This document shows, in pieces, positions 34,982-42,869 of a stretch of DNA of 50,275 bases. Source of the DNA: Candidatus Gastranaerophilales bacterium (lineage in GTDB: Bacteria; Cyanobacteriota; Vampirovibrionia; Gastranaerophilales; Gastranaerophilaceae). The translations under genes and the position numbers were made by a program. Position 1 is the stretch's first letter; every line of letters starts with the position of its first letter. Under the pieces are notes generated by a model that searched no databases, was not told the DNA's origin, and saw nothing but the letters and a program-made list of their open reading frames with translations. Location of the stretch: assembly GCA_944326015.1 (NCBI GenBank), contig CALVCJ010000005.1, positions 1 to 50,275 of the forward strand. Direction: 5' to 3'.

Positions 34982-35843
34982 AAATTCCCTCCTTGTTTTT
35001 AGATAAAGCATTTGCTTGTTTCAATAAATTACAATTTTCATCGCGTTTGCGTTCCTGATCTTTGTAAATTTTTGTTCTGTTAATAACTTCGTCAAAATCT
35101 ATTTTATGTGCATCAAAATCAGGCCCGTCGACACATGCAAATTTGGTTTCCCCTCCGACAGTAACGCGGCAGGCTCCGCACATACCTGTTCCGTCAACCA
35201 TAATAGGATTCATACTTGCTTCTGTATAAATTCCTTTATCACGGGTTAAATCTGCTACTGCGCGCATCATAGGCATTGGGCCTACCGCAATAGCATAATC
35301 TACTTTTTCACGATTAATTATTTTTTCAAGTACTGTTGTTACAAAACCTTTTTCACCGAGCGAACCATCGTCTGTTGTAACAAATAACTCTGTACAGGCA
35401 TCTTTCATCTTATCCTGCCAGAATATTAAATCTTTATTTCGTGCACCCATAATCATATACACTTTATTACCGGCTTCTTTAAAGGCTTTTGCAATTAAAT
35501 AACAAGGTGCGGCCCCGTATCCTCCTGCTAGACATACAACTGTACCATATTTTTTTATGTGAGTCGGCTGCCCCAGAGGGCCGGTTATATCGTGTATTTC
35601 GTCGCCTTCGTTTAAGGCAGCGAGTTGTTTTGTTGAATATCCAACAGCCATAAATACAAGGGTTAATTCGCCTGTATTTTTATTTATATCTGCAATTGTT
35701 AGCGGTACACGTTCGCTGTTTTCATTAGCACGGAATATTATAAACTGTCCGCCTTTTGCATTTCTCACAACGTAAGGTGCGTAAACTGTTATTTCGTATT
35801 GGTTGGGACATAGTTCTTTTTTTGATAAAATTTTGTATCCCAT
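34974..35843 (-). CDS. NfnA/SudB-like NAD(P)H:ferredoxin oxidoreductase subunit
   Basis: 289 aa. The FAD domain has RVPLTIADI, the NAD domain VVCLAGGYGAAPCYLIAKAF, and the C-terminal 2Fe-2S loop DGTGMCGACRVTVGG with the last Cys in KFACVDGPDFDAH. This is the small subunit of NADH-dependent ferredoxin:NADP oxidoreductase (NfnA), also annotated as sulfide dehydrogenase beta or as a dihydroorotate dehydrogenase electron transfer subunit. The large NfnB (GltD-like) partner is absent here. Its place at the head of an operon with EtfBA suggests electron exchange between NAD(P)H and the flavoprotein. Leader: AAGGAG 6 bases before ATG. Confidence 0.9.
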   Translation of the reverse strand: MGYKILSKKELCPNQYEITVYAPYVVRNAKGGQFIIFRANENSERVPLTIADINKNTGELTLVFMAVGYSTKQLAALNEGDEIHDITGPLGQPTHIKKYGTVVCLAGGYGAAPCYLIAKAFKEAGNKVYMIMGARNKDLIFWQDKMKDACTELFVTTDDGSLGEKGFVTTVLEKIINREKVDYAIAVGPMPMMRAVADLTRDKGIYTEASMNPIMVDGTGMCGACRVTVGGETKFACVDGPDFDAHKIDFDEVINRTKIYKDQERKRDENCNLLKQANALSKNKEGIYG

Positions 35844-36013
35844 ATTTTTCTCCTTCTTATTACTGACATTATACTATAAAATATGAAAATCACGAAATTT
35901 TTTAAGGAATATTATAATTTTGATATATAAAAAATTATACATAATATTTCTGCTGGTGGAATTATATAAATAAATTATTTTTAATATAACTTGTAACGGA
36001 GGTATTTTGAGAT

Positions 36014-36553
36014 ATGGAGCGTAAAAATTTTAAACGATCAATAGACGATAAAAAACTTTATTACGAAAGAATAAGGTGTAAATCTTTATGTTATAAATAT
36101 AATTCAATATCTCCGGATATGGTTGGAACAAGACTTGAATTATTACGCAATATATTAGGAAGTACGCGATCTGTTTACCTTATAGAGCAGCCTTTTATGT
36201 GCGATTACGGGTACAATATAAAGATTGGCGAAAATTTTTATGCAAATCATAATTTATTAATACTTGATGATTCTGAGGTTAACTTTGGTGATAATGTTCT
36301 TGTAGGGCCTAATTGTTCCTTTTATACAACTATACATCCAGTTGATCCGAAACTGAGACAGGATGGTAATAATACTTCAAAGCCTGTTATTGTTGGTGAT
36401 AATGTTTGGATTTGCGGTAATGTCACTGTACTTCCTGGTGTGACTATAGGTGATAATTCTATAATTGGCGCAGGAAGTCTTGTATGTAAAGATATACCTC
36501 CAAATGCTGTCGCAGCTGGAAATCCTGCTAAAGTTATAAAATTTATCAAATAG
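36014..36553 (+). CDS. Maltose/galactoside O-acetyltransferase-like hexapeptide transferase
   Basis: 179 aa. The N-terminal Mac domain (YYERIRCKSLCYKYNSISPDM) is followed by a left-handed beta helix: FMCDYGYNIKIGENFYANHN, LIGPNCSFYTTIHPVDPKLR with the catalytic His, and the closing VWICGNVTVLPGVTIGDNSI, GAGSLVCKDIPPNAVAAGNPAKVI. It transfers an acetyl group from acetyl-CoA to a sugar hydroxyl; the sugar is not known. GGAGG lies 11 bases upstream. It is convergent with the PfkB kinase gene, with the stop codons adjacent. Confidence 0.92.
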   Translation: MERKNFKRSIDDKKLYYERIRCKSLCYKYNSISPDMVGTRLELLRNILGSTRSVYLIEQPFMCDYGYNIKIGENFYANHNLLILDDSEVNFGDNVLVGPNCSFYTTIHPVDPKLRQDGNNTSKPVIVGDNVWICGNVTVLPGVTIGDNSIIGAGSLVCKDIPPNAVAAGNPAKVIKFIK

Positions 36554-36554
36554 T

Positions 36555-37601
36555 CTACTTTGTTGTTTTGTATTTGTAATCTGGATTTGATTTTAATTTT
36601 TCTTCAATTTGATTTAAGGATAAAAGTCCCTGAGTGGCGCCAAATTCAGATACAACACCAGCGGAATTAACCGATGCATACATAAGTGCTTTACCGATAT
36701 TTAATTTTGTTTTACCTAGTGCCGCGCAGAAAGTTGATGCAAACGCATCTCCTGCGCCGAGTGTTGAAACGACGGGACCTTCAAATACAGGGCAGTAATA
36801 ATATTTATGTCCGTCATAGGCATATGCACCATGACTGCCATCTGTTATTACTATTATCTGATAATCTCTTACTTTTAATTTTTTAAACATTTCTTTTAGG
36901 TCAGGATGAATAAGTTCCTGTGAAAATTTTTCTTCACGAGTGTCTGGTCTGACATGAATTTGTGTTGCGAGAGATGCTTCTTCTTTATTCATAACAACGA
37001 TATTTGCATTTTCTAGAATTTTTTTCAGGTAATTGAATCCTTTTTTTATACTAGTTGAACCTGCATTAAAGCATACATAAACATTATTGTCATTTGCAAA
37101 ATTTGCAATATCATCAAGAACTTTTGTACTGTCGCCGTTCATTGGAGCTATATAGAGGAGTTTAGCATTTTTTATAGCTTCAAAATTGATATCTGCTTTT
37201 TTTATTTTTGCATTTGCTCCTCGATGTGCAAGGACAGTTCTATCACCTTGAAAGCTTACAAGTATTATAGAAAATCCCGTACTTAACGATGAATCTTGTA
37301 TTATATTAGATAAATCAATATTTTTATCTTTAAAAGATTCTAGAATTCCAGCAGAATATATATCATCGCCGATTTTAAATATAGCGCTTGTTTTAAGACC
37401 GAGATTTGCAAAATTACATGCGGTATTTACCCCCCCACCGCCGACTTGAGATGTAAAATCACTTATCTCGACTTTTGCACCGTAAGGATAACTCATAAAT
37501 TCTGATTTTTTGTTTTTTGTATATACAGAAACTATATTTGCATCGTCGCTTTCGACAAATACGTCCATAGTAGCACTTCCAATAGTTATGACGTCATACA
37601 T
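36555..37601 (-). CDS. PfkB-family carbohydrate kinase (ribokinase type)
   Basis: 348 aa from ATG 37601, which has GGAGGG 8 bases upstream; an earlier in-frame start adds 11 residues without support. Motif 1 is VGGGGVNTACNFANLG near residue 55 and motif 2 is TLGAGDAFASTFCAALG with the catalytic Asp near 290. The substrate, a sugar or nucleoside, cannot be read from sequence. The run of seven C at 37430-37436 encodes the invariant glycines and is not a switch tract. Confidence 0.92.
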   Translation of the reverse strand: MYDVITIGSATMDVFVESDDANIVSVYTKNKKSEFMSYPYGAKVEISDFTSQVGGGGVNTACNFANLGLKTSAIFKIGDDIYSAGILESFKDKNIDLSNIIQDSSLSTGFSIILVSFQGDRTVLAHRGANAKIKKADINFEAIKNAKLLYIAPMNGDSTKVLDDIANFANDNNVYVCFNAGSTSIKKGFNYLKKILENANIVVMNKEEASLATQIHVRPDTREEKFSQELIHPDLKEMFKKLKVRDYQIIVITDGSHGAYAYDGHKYYYCPVFEGPVVSTLGAGDAFASTFCAALGKTKLNIGKALMYASVNSAGVVSEFGATQGLLSLNQIEEKLKSNPDYKYKTTK

Positions 37602-37680
37602 TTTCTCGTCCCTCCAATGATTCAAGCTTATCACAAAAAATTTGTTTTGTTAATTGTATATAAATCTTAAAATTATATGC

Positions 37681-37709
37681 TTGTAATTTAGTTATATTTT
37701 ACATATAAT
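37681..37709 (+). promoter_or_regulatory. Promoter that would give a leaderless kdsA mRNA
   Basis: TTGTAA, 17-bp spacer, TATAAT. The -10 ends 6 bases before the kdsA ATG and there is no Shine-Dalgarno sequence, so the transcript should begin at or next to the start codon. Confidence 0.6.
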
Positions 37710-37715
37710 TGAGTT

Positions 37716-38537
37716 ATGGAAATAAAGAAAATTAAACTGAGAGACTTTGAAATCGGCGGGGATAAACTTACAATTCTTGCAGGGCCATGCGCGGCTGAAA
37801 GTCAGGAAATCCTTGATGTTACCGCAAAAGGATTAAAAGAGATTACACAAAAGCTTGATATAAATTTTGTATTCAAGTCCTCTTTTGATAAAGCAAACAG
37901 ATCTTCTATTTATTCATATAGAGGACCGGGGCTTGAAAAAGGGCTTGAGATGCTCCAGGATGTTAAGGAAAAATTTGATGTTCCGCTTGTTACGGATATT
38001 CATACTCCCGATCAGGCTCAACCGGTGAGCAGAGTTGTTGATATTTTGCAAATCCCTGCTTTTTTGTGCAGACAGACTGATTTATTAGTTGCTGCTGCCA
38101 AAACCGGTAAAATCGTAAATATTAAAAAAGGCCAATTTTTAGCGCCTGAACAAATGGGTTCACTTGTCAAAAAAGTTGAAGAAGCAGGAAATGATAAAAT
38201 TATTTTGACTGACAGAGGATGTTCATTCGGGTATAACAACCTTGTTGTAGATTTCAGGGCTGTCCCTATTATGCAGTCTTTTGGTTATCCGGTTGTTTTT
38301 GATGCTACACATAGTGTTCAGCTACCCGGTGCTAACGGAACTTCATCAGGCGGGGACAGGAGGTTTGTGCCTACGCTTGCTAAAGCTGCAGTGGCTGCAG
38401 GCGCAAATGCGTTATTCTTTGAAGTTCATCCTGAACCTGATAAGGCAAAATGCGACGGCCCTAATATGATTCCTCTTGATAAAGCTGAAGAATTATTTAA
38501 AATTTGTAAAGAAATTTTTGAGCTGGTGAGAAAGTAA
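37716..38537 (+). CDS. kdsA: 3-deoxy-8-phosphooctulonate synthase (KDO-8-P synthase)
   Basis: 273 aa. Condenses phosphoenolpyruvate with arabinose 5-phosphate for the LPS inner core. Motifs: LAGPCAAESQE, FKSSFDKANRSS, YRGPGLEKGLEML, VTDIHTPDQAQPV, IPAFLCRQTDLL, VNIKKGQFLAPEQM, DRGCSFGYNNLVVDFR and FDATHSVQLPG. It indicates a Gram-negative outer membrane. The stop overlaps the ATG of the MBL hydrolase gene (TAATG), so the two are coupled. kdsB/kdsD are not adjacent. Confidence 0.97.
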   Translation: MEIKKIKLRDFEIGGDKLTILAGPCAAESQEILDVTAKGLKEITQKLDINFVFKSSFDKANRSSIYSYRGPGLEKGLEMLQDVKEKFDVPLVTDIHTPDQAQPVSRVVDILQIPAFLCRQTDLLVAAAKTGKIVNIKKGQFLAPEQMGSLVKKVEEAGNDKIILTDRGCSFGYNNLVVDFRAVPIMQSFGYPVVFDATHSVQLPGANGTSSGGDRRFVPTLAKAAVAAGANALFFEVHPEPDKAKCDGPNMIPLDKAEELFKICKEIFELVRK

Positions 38538-39157
38538 TGATTATAAAATGTTTTACTGCCGGACAATTAGAAAATAACATGTATCTTGTTATTGATGAAA
38601 AGACAAAAAAAGCTGTTTTGATTGATGCTTCAGCTCTTATTCCTGAAATAACCGATACTGTAAAAGCTTATGGTGCAGATGTTGAATATATTCTTTTAAC
38701 TCACGGGCATTTTGATCATATTATGGGATTGACTGAATTGAAAAAGGCTTTGAACGCGAAAGCCGTTATTTGCCATGATGATCTTATAATTTCTGATAAT
38801 ATTAATGAATTTACAAGGCTTTTCGGAGGACTTTGCGAAAGCGTTCCGCCAACTTATGAAAAGTTTGTAAAAGACGGTGATATAATTACTGTTGGTGATA
38901 TGCAGATAAAAGTAATTCATACCCCCGGTCATACAGAAGGTGGTGTGTGCTACTTAATTGAGGATAAATTATTTTCCGGTGACACATTGTTTAGAGGTAG
39001 TGTTGGCAGAACTGATTTGTTTGGCGGAAGTTTTGAAGAACTTTTAGACAGTATAAAAAATAAATTATTTAAACTTGATGATAATATTACGGTATATCCG
39101 GGACATGGGCCTGTAACAACAATTGGTTATGAGAAAAAACATAACGAAATTTTATAA
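38537..39157 (+). CDS. MBL-fold metallo-hydrolase (glyoxalase II-like)
   Basis: 206 aa. The metal motif THGHFDH (HxHxDH) is near residue 55, followed by a His in HTPGHTEGGVCYL, Asp in FSGDTLFRGSVGRTDL and the last His in YPGHGP. It is the short glyoxalase II-like type without the C-terminal glutathione-binding domain, so the substrate may be another thioester or the protein may be a general detoxifying hydrolase. It begins inside the kdsA stop codon and is expressed with it. Confidence 0.92.
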   Translation: MIIKCFTAGQLENNMYLVIDEKTKKAVLIDASALIPEITDTVKAYGADVEYILLTHGHFDHIMGLTELKKALNAKAVICHDDLIISDNINEFTRLFGGLCESVPPTYEKFVKDGDIITVGDMQIKVIHTPGHTEGGVCYLIEDKLFSGDTLFRGSVGRTDLFGGSFEELLDSIKNKLFKLDDNITVYPGHGPVTTIGYEKKHNEIL

Positions 39158-39160
39158 TAT

Positions 39161-39230
39161 CCTCGCCCCTTGAGAGAGAGGGCAGAATTTGTTAAAGAAC
39201 GTTAGTGAATTTACAAATTCGGGTGAGGGG
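39161..39230. repeat. REP-like CTCGCCCC ... GGTGAGGGGG element
   Basis: CCTCGCCCCTTGAGAGAGAGG and GGGTGAGGGGG flank about 40 bases containing GTTAGTGAATTTACAAATTC. It is a degenerate long inverted repeat of the same type as 4802-4836, in the gap between the MBL gene and pheS. Confidence 0.5.
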
Positions 39231-39279
39231 GCAAATTAAACAATAAATGCCACTGTAAGCAGCAACAAAGGAAGATTAT

Positions 39280-40314
39280 ATGAAAGAACAACTTGAAAAA
39301 ATATATGAATGCGCAACTGAAGATATAAAAAAAGCTTCTTCTATTAACGATATTGAAGAAATCAGAGGAAAATATCTGAGCCGTAAAGGCGAGTTCAACG
39401 AGATAAAGAAAAATCTTAAAAATCTCTCTGATGAAGATAAAAGAGTAATCGGCTCTCTTGCAAATGAAATTACAAGAAAGCTTGAAGATGCTTTGAAATT
39501 AAAGCATGATGAGTTTTATAGAAAAGAACTGAATGAAAAACTTAAAAATGAAAGAATTGACATCACACTTCCCGGGAAATTTACCCCGCGAGGAAAAGAA
39601 CATCTTTTAACATCAACTACCAGTGAAATTGTGCAGATATTTCAAAGTCTCGGTTTTTCGGTTGTTCCGCAGCAGCATTCTCCGGAAGTTGAAACTGAAT
39701 ATTATAATTTTGATGCGCTGAATGTTCCAAAAGATCACCCTGCGCGTGATGTTCAGGATACTTTTTATACTGAAATTGCTCCGAATGTTGTATTGAGAAG
39801 CCAGACATCCGGCGCTCAAATCCATGCTATGGAAGGGAAAAATCCGCCGATAAGAGTTGTTGCCCCGGGTAGAGTTTACAGGAATGAAAACATTAATGCC
39901 CGCAAAAATAACTTTTTCCACCAGATTGAAGGGCTTTATGTTGATAAAGACATAACTTTCGGCGATTTAAAAGGTGTTTTGAACGAATTTATCAGAATAT
40001 ATTTTGGTACAAGCCGTCCGACACGTTTCAGAAACAGCTTTTTCCCGTTTACTGAACCTTCTGCTGAGGTTGATGTTCAATGTATTATGTGCGAGGGTAA
40101 AGGCTGCAGAACATGTTCAGGTACAGGCTGGCTTGAAATTCTGGGATGCGGAATGGTTGACCCGAATGTATTAAAAGGTGTCGGAATTGACCCTGATGTA
40201 TATTCAGGATTTGCGTTTGGCATGGGAGTTGAGAGACTTGCTATGCTGAAATATGCAGTTGACGATATAAGATTATTCTTCAATAATGATGAAAGATTTT
40301 TAAAACAGTTTTAA
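39280..40314 (+). CDS. pheS: Phenylalanine-tRNA ligase alpha subunit
   Basis: 344 aa. An N-terminal coiled coil (1-85) precedes the class II catalytic core: motif 2 RVVAPGRVYRNENINARKNNFFHQIEGL, the Phe pocket SQTSGAQIHAM, PTRFRNSFFPFTEPSAEVDV, and motif 3 GFAFGMGVERLAML. A zinc-like Cys cluster in CIMCEGKGCRTCSGTGWLEI is a common PheS insertion. AGGAAG lies about 8 bases upstream. pheT is not adjacent, and a terminator follows directly. Confidence 0.97.
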   Translation: MKEQLEKIYECATEDIKKASSINDIEEIRGKYLSRKGEFNEIKKNLKNLSDEDKRVIGSLANEITRKLEDALKLKHDEFYRKELNEKLKNERIDITLPGKFTPRGKEHLLTSTTSEIVQIFQSLGFSVVPQQHSPEVETEYYNFDALNVPKDHPARDVQDTFYTEIAPNVVLRSQTSGAQIHAMEGKNPPIRVVAPGRVYRNENINARKNNFFHQIEGLYVDKDITFGDLKGVLNEFIRIYFGTSRPTRFRNSFFPFTEPSAEVDVQCIMCEGKGCRTCSGTGWLEILGCGMVDPNVLKGVGIDPDVYSGFAFGMGVERLAMLKYAVDDIRLFFNNDERFLKQF

Positions 40315-40318
40315 AATA

Positions 40319-40350
40319 CAAAGCTTCTTCATTACAAGAAGGAGCTTTTC
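40319..40350 (+). terminator. Intrinsic terminator after pheS
   Basis: AAGCT-TCTT and AAGAAGGAGCTT pair with one bulge, followed by TTTT. It also sits near the end of the convergent pilin gene. Confidence 0.6.
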
Positions 40351-40366
40351 AATACTATAAAATTAT

Positions 40367-41125
40367 TTACCATGGGTAATCATCTTTAATTTCCCAGCCG
40401 TCTCTTATTATTTTCATTGCACAGCATTGTCCGTTGCCGGTTTTGCTGCAATTTCTGTTTAAAGTATTTTCATCAGATGTGGCACAGTTCGCTACTACAC
40501 GTTTGTTAGATATTTGAAATAGGAATATATCTCTGCCTACAACATTCGGTCTTTTAGCTCCGTTAAGATCTATATAAAATTTTTGATTTCCTCCCCAATA
40601 TTGCTTTTCTTCATCCGCATCCCAAGAAAATGGAACAAATGCAATCATTGTCCCGTCTGTAAGTACAATTGTGTACCGGTTATTTCCTGTGATGCATAAA
40701 GTCTGGTCTTCATTTCCGCTTGGATCCCTGGCAACTGTATCATAAGAACAATCTCCTAATTTACTGCATTCTTGAACTGATTTAAAATACGGGAGCCAGT
40801 AGGTTTGTACATATTTTTTTACACTTTCAGTGTTGATAGTCTGTGAAGAATCAATCCAGTCTTCAGACGGTCCATTCGCATTTTCGGACATAATATACGC
40901 TTGCGAAATTGTTGTATAGACTTTTTTTAATTGTGCAACTGTTTGTTTTTTCTGATAATTTGCAATCAGTGAAGGTATTGTCAATGCAGCAACAACACCG
41001 ATAATGCCTAATGTAATTAACACCTCAGCTAATGTGAAGGCGGCTAGATGAATATTATCAAAGCTGTTTACTTTAGCCGCCGCATTTCCTGCCAGAGTTA
41101 TATTATTGGAAATTGTATAAGGCAT
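40367..41125 (-). CDS. Pilin-like protein without homopolymer tract
   Basis: 252 aa from ATG 41125 (AAGGAGAG 4-5 bases upstream; a longer in-frame start at 41212 lacks a ribosome binding site). The leader MPYTISNNITLAGNAAAKVN and 10 more residues precede AFTLAEVLITLGIIGVVAALT. The body is close to the gene at 24702: SVKKYVQTYWLPYFKSVQEC, GNNRYTIVLTDGTMIAFVPF, DLNGAKRPNVVGRDIFLF and the terminal DGWEIKDDYPW. Several Cys residues are conserved, probably in disulfides. It is divergent from an XRE regulator gene 196 bp away. Confidence 0.9.
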   Translation of the reverse strand: MPYTISNNITLAGNAAAKVNSFDNIHLAAFTLAEVLITLGIIGVVAALTIPSLIANYQKKQTVAQLKKVYTTISQAYIMSENANGPSEDWIDSSQTINTESVKKYVQTYWLPYFKSVQECSKLGDCSYDTVARDPSGNEDQTLCITGNNRYTIVLTDGTMIAFVPFSWDADEEKQYWGGNQKFYIDLNGAKRPNVVGRDIFLFQISNKRVVANCATSDENTLNRNCSKTGNGQCCAMKIIRDGWEIKDDYPW

Positions 41126-41229
41126 AAAAACTCTCCTTTTTATAGTGATATTATACTTCTCTTTATGTGCTATATTAAAATATATTTCAATAGTAATCCT
41201 ATATTGTATCATTAACTCTTTCTTTTCTT

Positions 41230-41258
41230 ATTGTAACACATTATCTTTATTGATGCAA
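41230..41258 (-). promoter_or_regulatory. Promoter of the pilin gene at 41125
   Basis: Minus strand TTGCAT (41258-41253), 17-bp spacer, TACAAT (41235-41230) with TGTGT before it. It gives a leader of about 100 nt. Confidence 0.5.
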
Positions 41259-41272
41259 TACATTAATTTTAG

Positions 41273-41285
41273 CCTGTAACACAGG
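41273..41285. promoter_or_regulatory. 13-bp palindrome, candidate XRE operator
   Basis: CCTGT-AAC-ACAGG (5-3-5) lies 14 bp beyond the -35 of the pilin promoter and 36 bp before the XRE ATG, the same layout as at 17840-17852. Confidence 0.4.
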
Positions 41286-41321
41286 TTTAATTAAATGTAC
41301 TGTATGGAGTTTAATATTTAT

Positions 41322-41633
41322 ATGAAAAAAATGTTCGGTAAAAGATTGAGAGAATTGCGAACGGCAAAAATGCTGACTCAGGAAACTGTTGCGGAATTGA
41401 TTGATATAAAACCGGAAAATTATTCAAGGATAGAAAACGGACTCTCTTTTCCAAAACCTGAAAATATAGTTAAAATAAGTAAAGTTTTAGGTGTTGAAAT
41501 TGCTGAGTTATTTCAGTTTTCTCATCTCAATGATTATGACAAGATTTTAGAAACAATTATAGAGAAGTTAAGAAGCGATAAAGACGCAACTGTGATGACG
41601 TACAAATTTTTGAAAAGTATAGGGAAAATTTGA
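41322..41633 (+). CDS. XRE-family HTH regulator
   Basis: 103 aa if started at ATG 41322, which lines up with the N-termini of the two relatives (MKKMFGKRL against MNLKKSFGKNL); GGAG is 12 bases upstream. In-frame ATGs at 41295 and 41304 are possible. The HTH shows GKRLRELRTAKMLTQETVAEL and IKPENYSRIENGLSFPKPEN. The C-terminal tail is DKILETIIEKLRSDKDATVM. It is head to head with the pilin gene at 41125 and is a likely regulator of it. Confidence 0.9.
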   Translation: MKKMFGKRLRELRTAKMLTQETVAELIDIKPENYSRIENGLSFPKPENIVKISKVLGVEIAELFQFSHLNDYDKILETIIEKLRSDKDATVMTYKFLKSIGKI

Positions 41634-41709
41634 TATTATTTTTGTTCCCCTGAATCATTAAAGAGCTCATTACTTTAAGTAATTAGGAACAGGCTCACAC
41701 AAAATTTTA

Positions 41710-41735
41710 AAGATTCTGAAACAAGTTCAGAATGA
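41710..41735. repeat. Dispersed palindrome (GATTCTGAAAC..GTTCAGAATGAC)
   Basis: ATTCTGAAACAAGTTCAGAAT is another variant of the palindrome in the 65-bp repeat, in inverted orientation, between the XRE gene and the SIS protein gene. Confidence 0.55.
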
Positions 41736-41797
41736 CAAAAATTTTGTTTTAATTTGGCAAGCAAGTTCGGCATGACAATACATCAAAGCGGTATGCT

Positions 41798-42856
41798 TCA
41801 TTTTACAACTTTATGCAGACCATGCGGCTTGTCGACATTTCTTCCGAGATCTGTTGCAATCTCAAGAGCAAGCAGCTGGGCAATTACAATAATACAAAAA
41901 GATTTTACAATTTCACTTTCACAATTTATATCGATATTGAATTTTGTGTTTATTTTGTCGTTTGAACAGCCCAATATGCATAAAGGCGGGTTGTAATCTT
42001 CTTCAATTTTGTTCAAATTCTTTATTGCTGTATAGCTTAATTCGTTCACGGAAATGTGTATCATTGCAGGTTTGTTATTCAAAATTGCAACATGCCCGTG
42101 CATAAATTCACCCAGAATGTTTGAATAGACATTTATATAAGATGTTTCTTTAATTTTTAAAGAAGCTTCTTTGGCAAGAGCGTATGAAATTCCGTCGGCT
42201 GTTATTACAATATTTTTATATTTGGATAAGAATTTTGCCATTTCCTTGATTTCGGGATGAAGCTCGTAAGAAGCTTTTATAAATGATGGCAGAGTTTTTA
42301 AGTCATTCAAATAGCCTGAAATATCAATGCCTTTATGTGCGGCATATTTCAGGACAAGCAGTGTGCAGCAAAGCATTTGCGTTGTTAAAGATTTTGTTGC
42401 CGCAATACTTTTTTCTTCACCCGCGCAGCAGTCAATCTTAAAATCCGAAGCCTCCCAGATTGTTGAGCCTTTTTTATTTGTAATGCAAAGTGTGCGCATT
42501 CCCAGTTCTTTTGCCTTTTTCAGTGCAGAATTTGTATCGGATGTTTCACCTGACTGGGTTATAAACACATATAAAAAGTCATTGTCTTTAGGCACAGCAG
42601 ATTTCAGGAGAAATTCGCTTGAATAAATTGCGGCTGCTTCCATTCCTGCAATATTGCCGAAAAGATCAGCGGCAAATCTTGCACAATGGTATGATGAACC
42701 GCTTGCAACAATTATAATTTTTTGAACATCGGCGGGAATATCAAACAATATGTAGTTATTGTCATTAATATGTGTTTGCAGAAGATTTTCAAGAACATCT
42801 GCCTGTTCAAAAATTTCTGTTTCCATGCTGGTTTTGGGTTTATCTTTAAAAAGCAT
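41798..42856 (-). CDS. SIS-domain sugar-phosphate isomerase/deaminase (GlmS C-terminal-like)
   Basis: 352 aa, equal to the isomerase half of GlmS without the N-terminal glutaminase domain. Two SIS domains: TEIFEQADVLENLL and IIIVASGSSYHCARFA, then FITQSGETSDTNSALKKAKELG and ITNKKGSTIWEASD, EKSIAATKSLTTQML, and in the second domain ASLKIKETSYINVYSNILGEFMHGH. It ends DKPHGLHKVVK, like the GlmS C-terminus. It could be a glucosamine-6-phosphate deaminase (NagB-II type) or a related ketosugar aldolase or deaminase. The gene lies 13 bp downstream of gatB on the same strand. Confidence 0.88.
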   Translation of the reverse strand: MLFKDKPKTSMETEIFEQADVLENLLQTHINDNNYILFDIPADVQKIIIVASGSSYHCARFAADLFGNIAGMEAAAIYSSEFLLKSAVPKDNDFLYVFITQSGETSDTNSALKKAKELGMRTLCITNKKGSTIWEASDFKIDCCAGEEKSIAATKSLTTQMLCCTLLVLKYAAHKGIDISGYLNDLKTLPSFIKASYELHPEIKEMAKFLSKYKNIVITADGISYALAKEASLKIKETSYINVYSNILGEFMHGHVAILNNKPAMIHISVNELSYTAIKNLNKIEEDYNPPLCILGCSNDKINTKFNIDINCESEIVKSFCIIVIAQLLALEIATDLGRNVDKPHGLHKVVK

Positions 42857-42869
42857 CTGACCTCACAAG

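Noticed and set aside
37430..37436. C7 run as another phase-variation tract
   Set aside because: It lies in the PfkB kinase and encodes the invariant glycine motif; it is short, in frame and lacks the conserved flanks.
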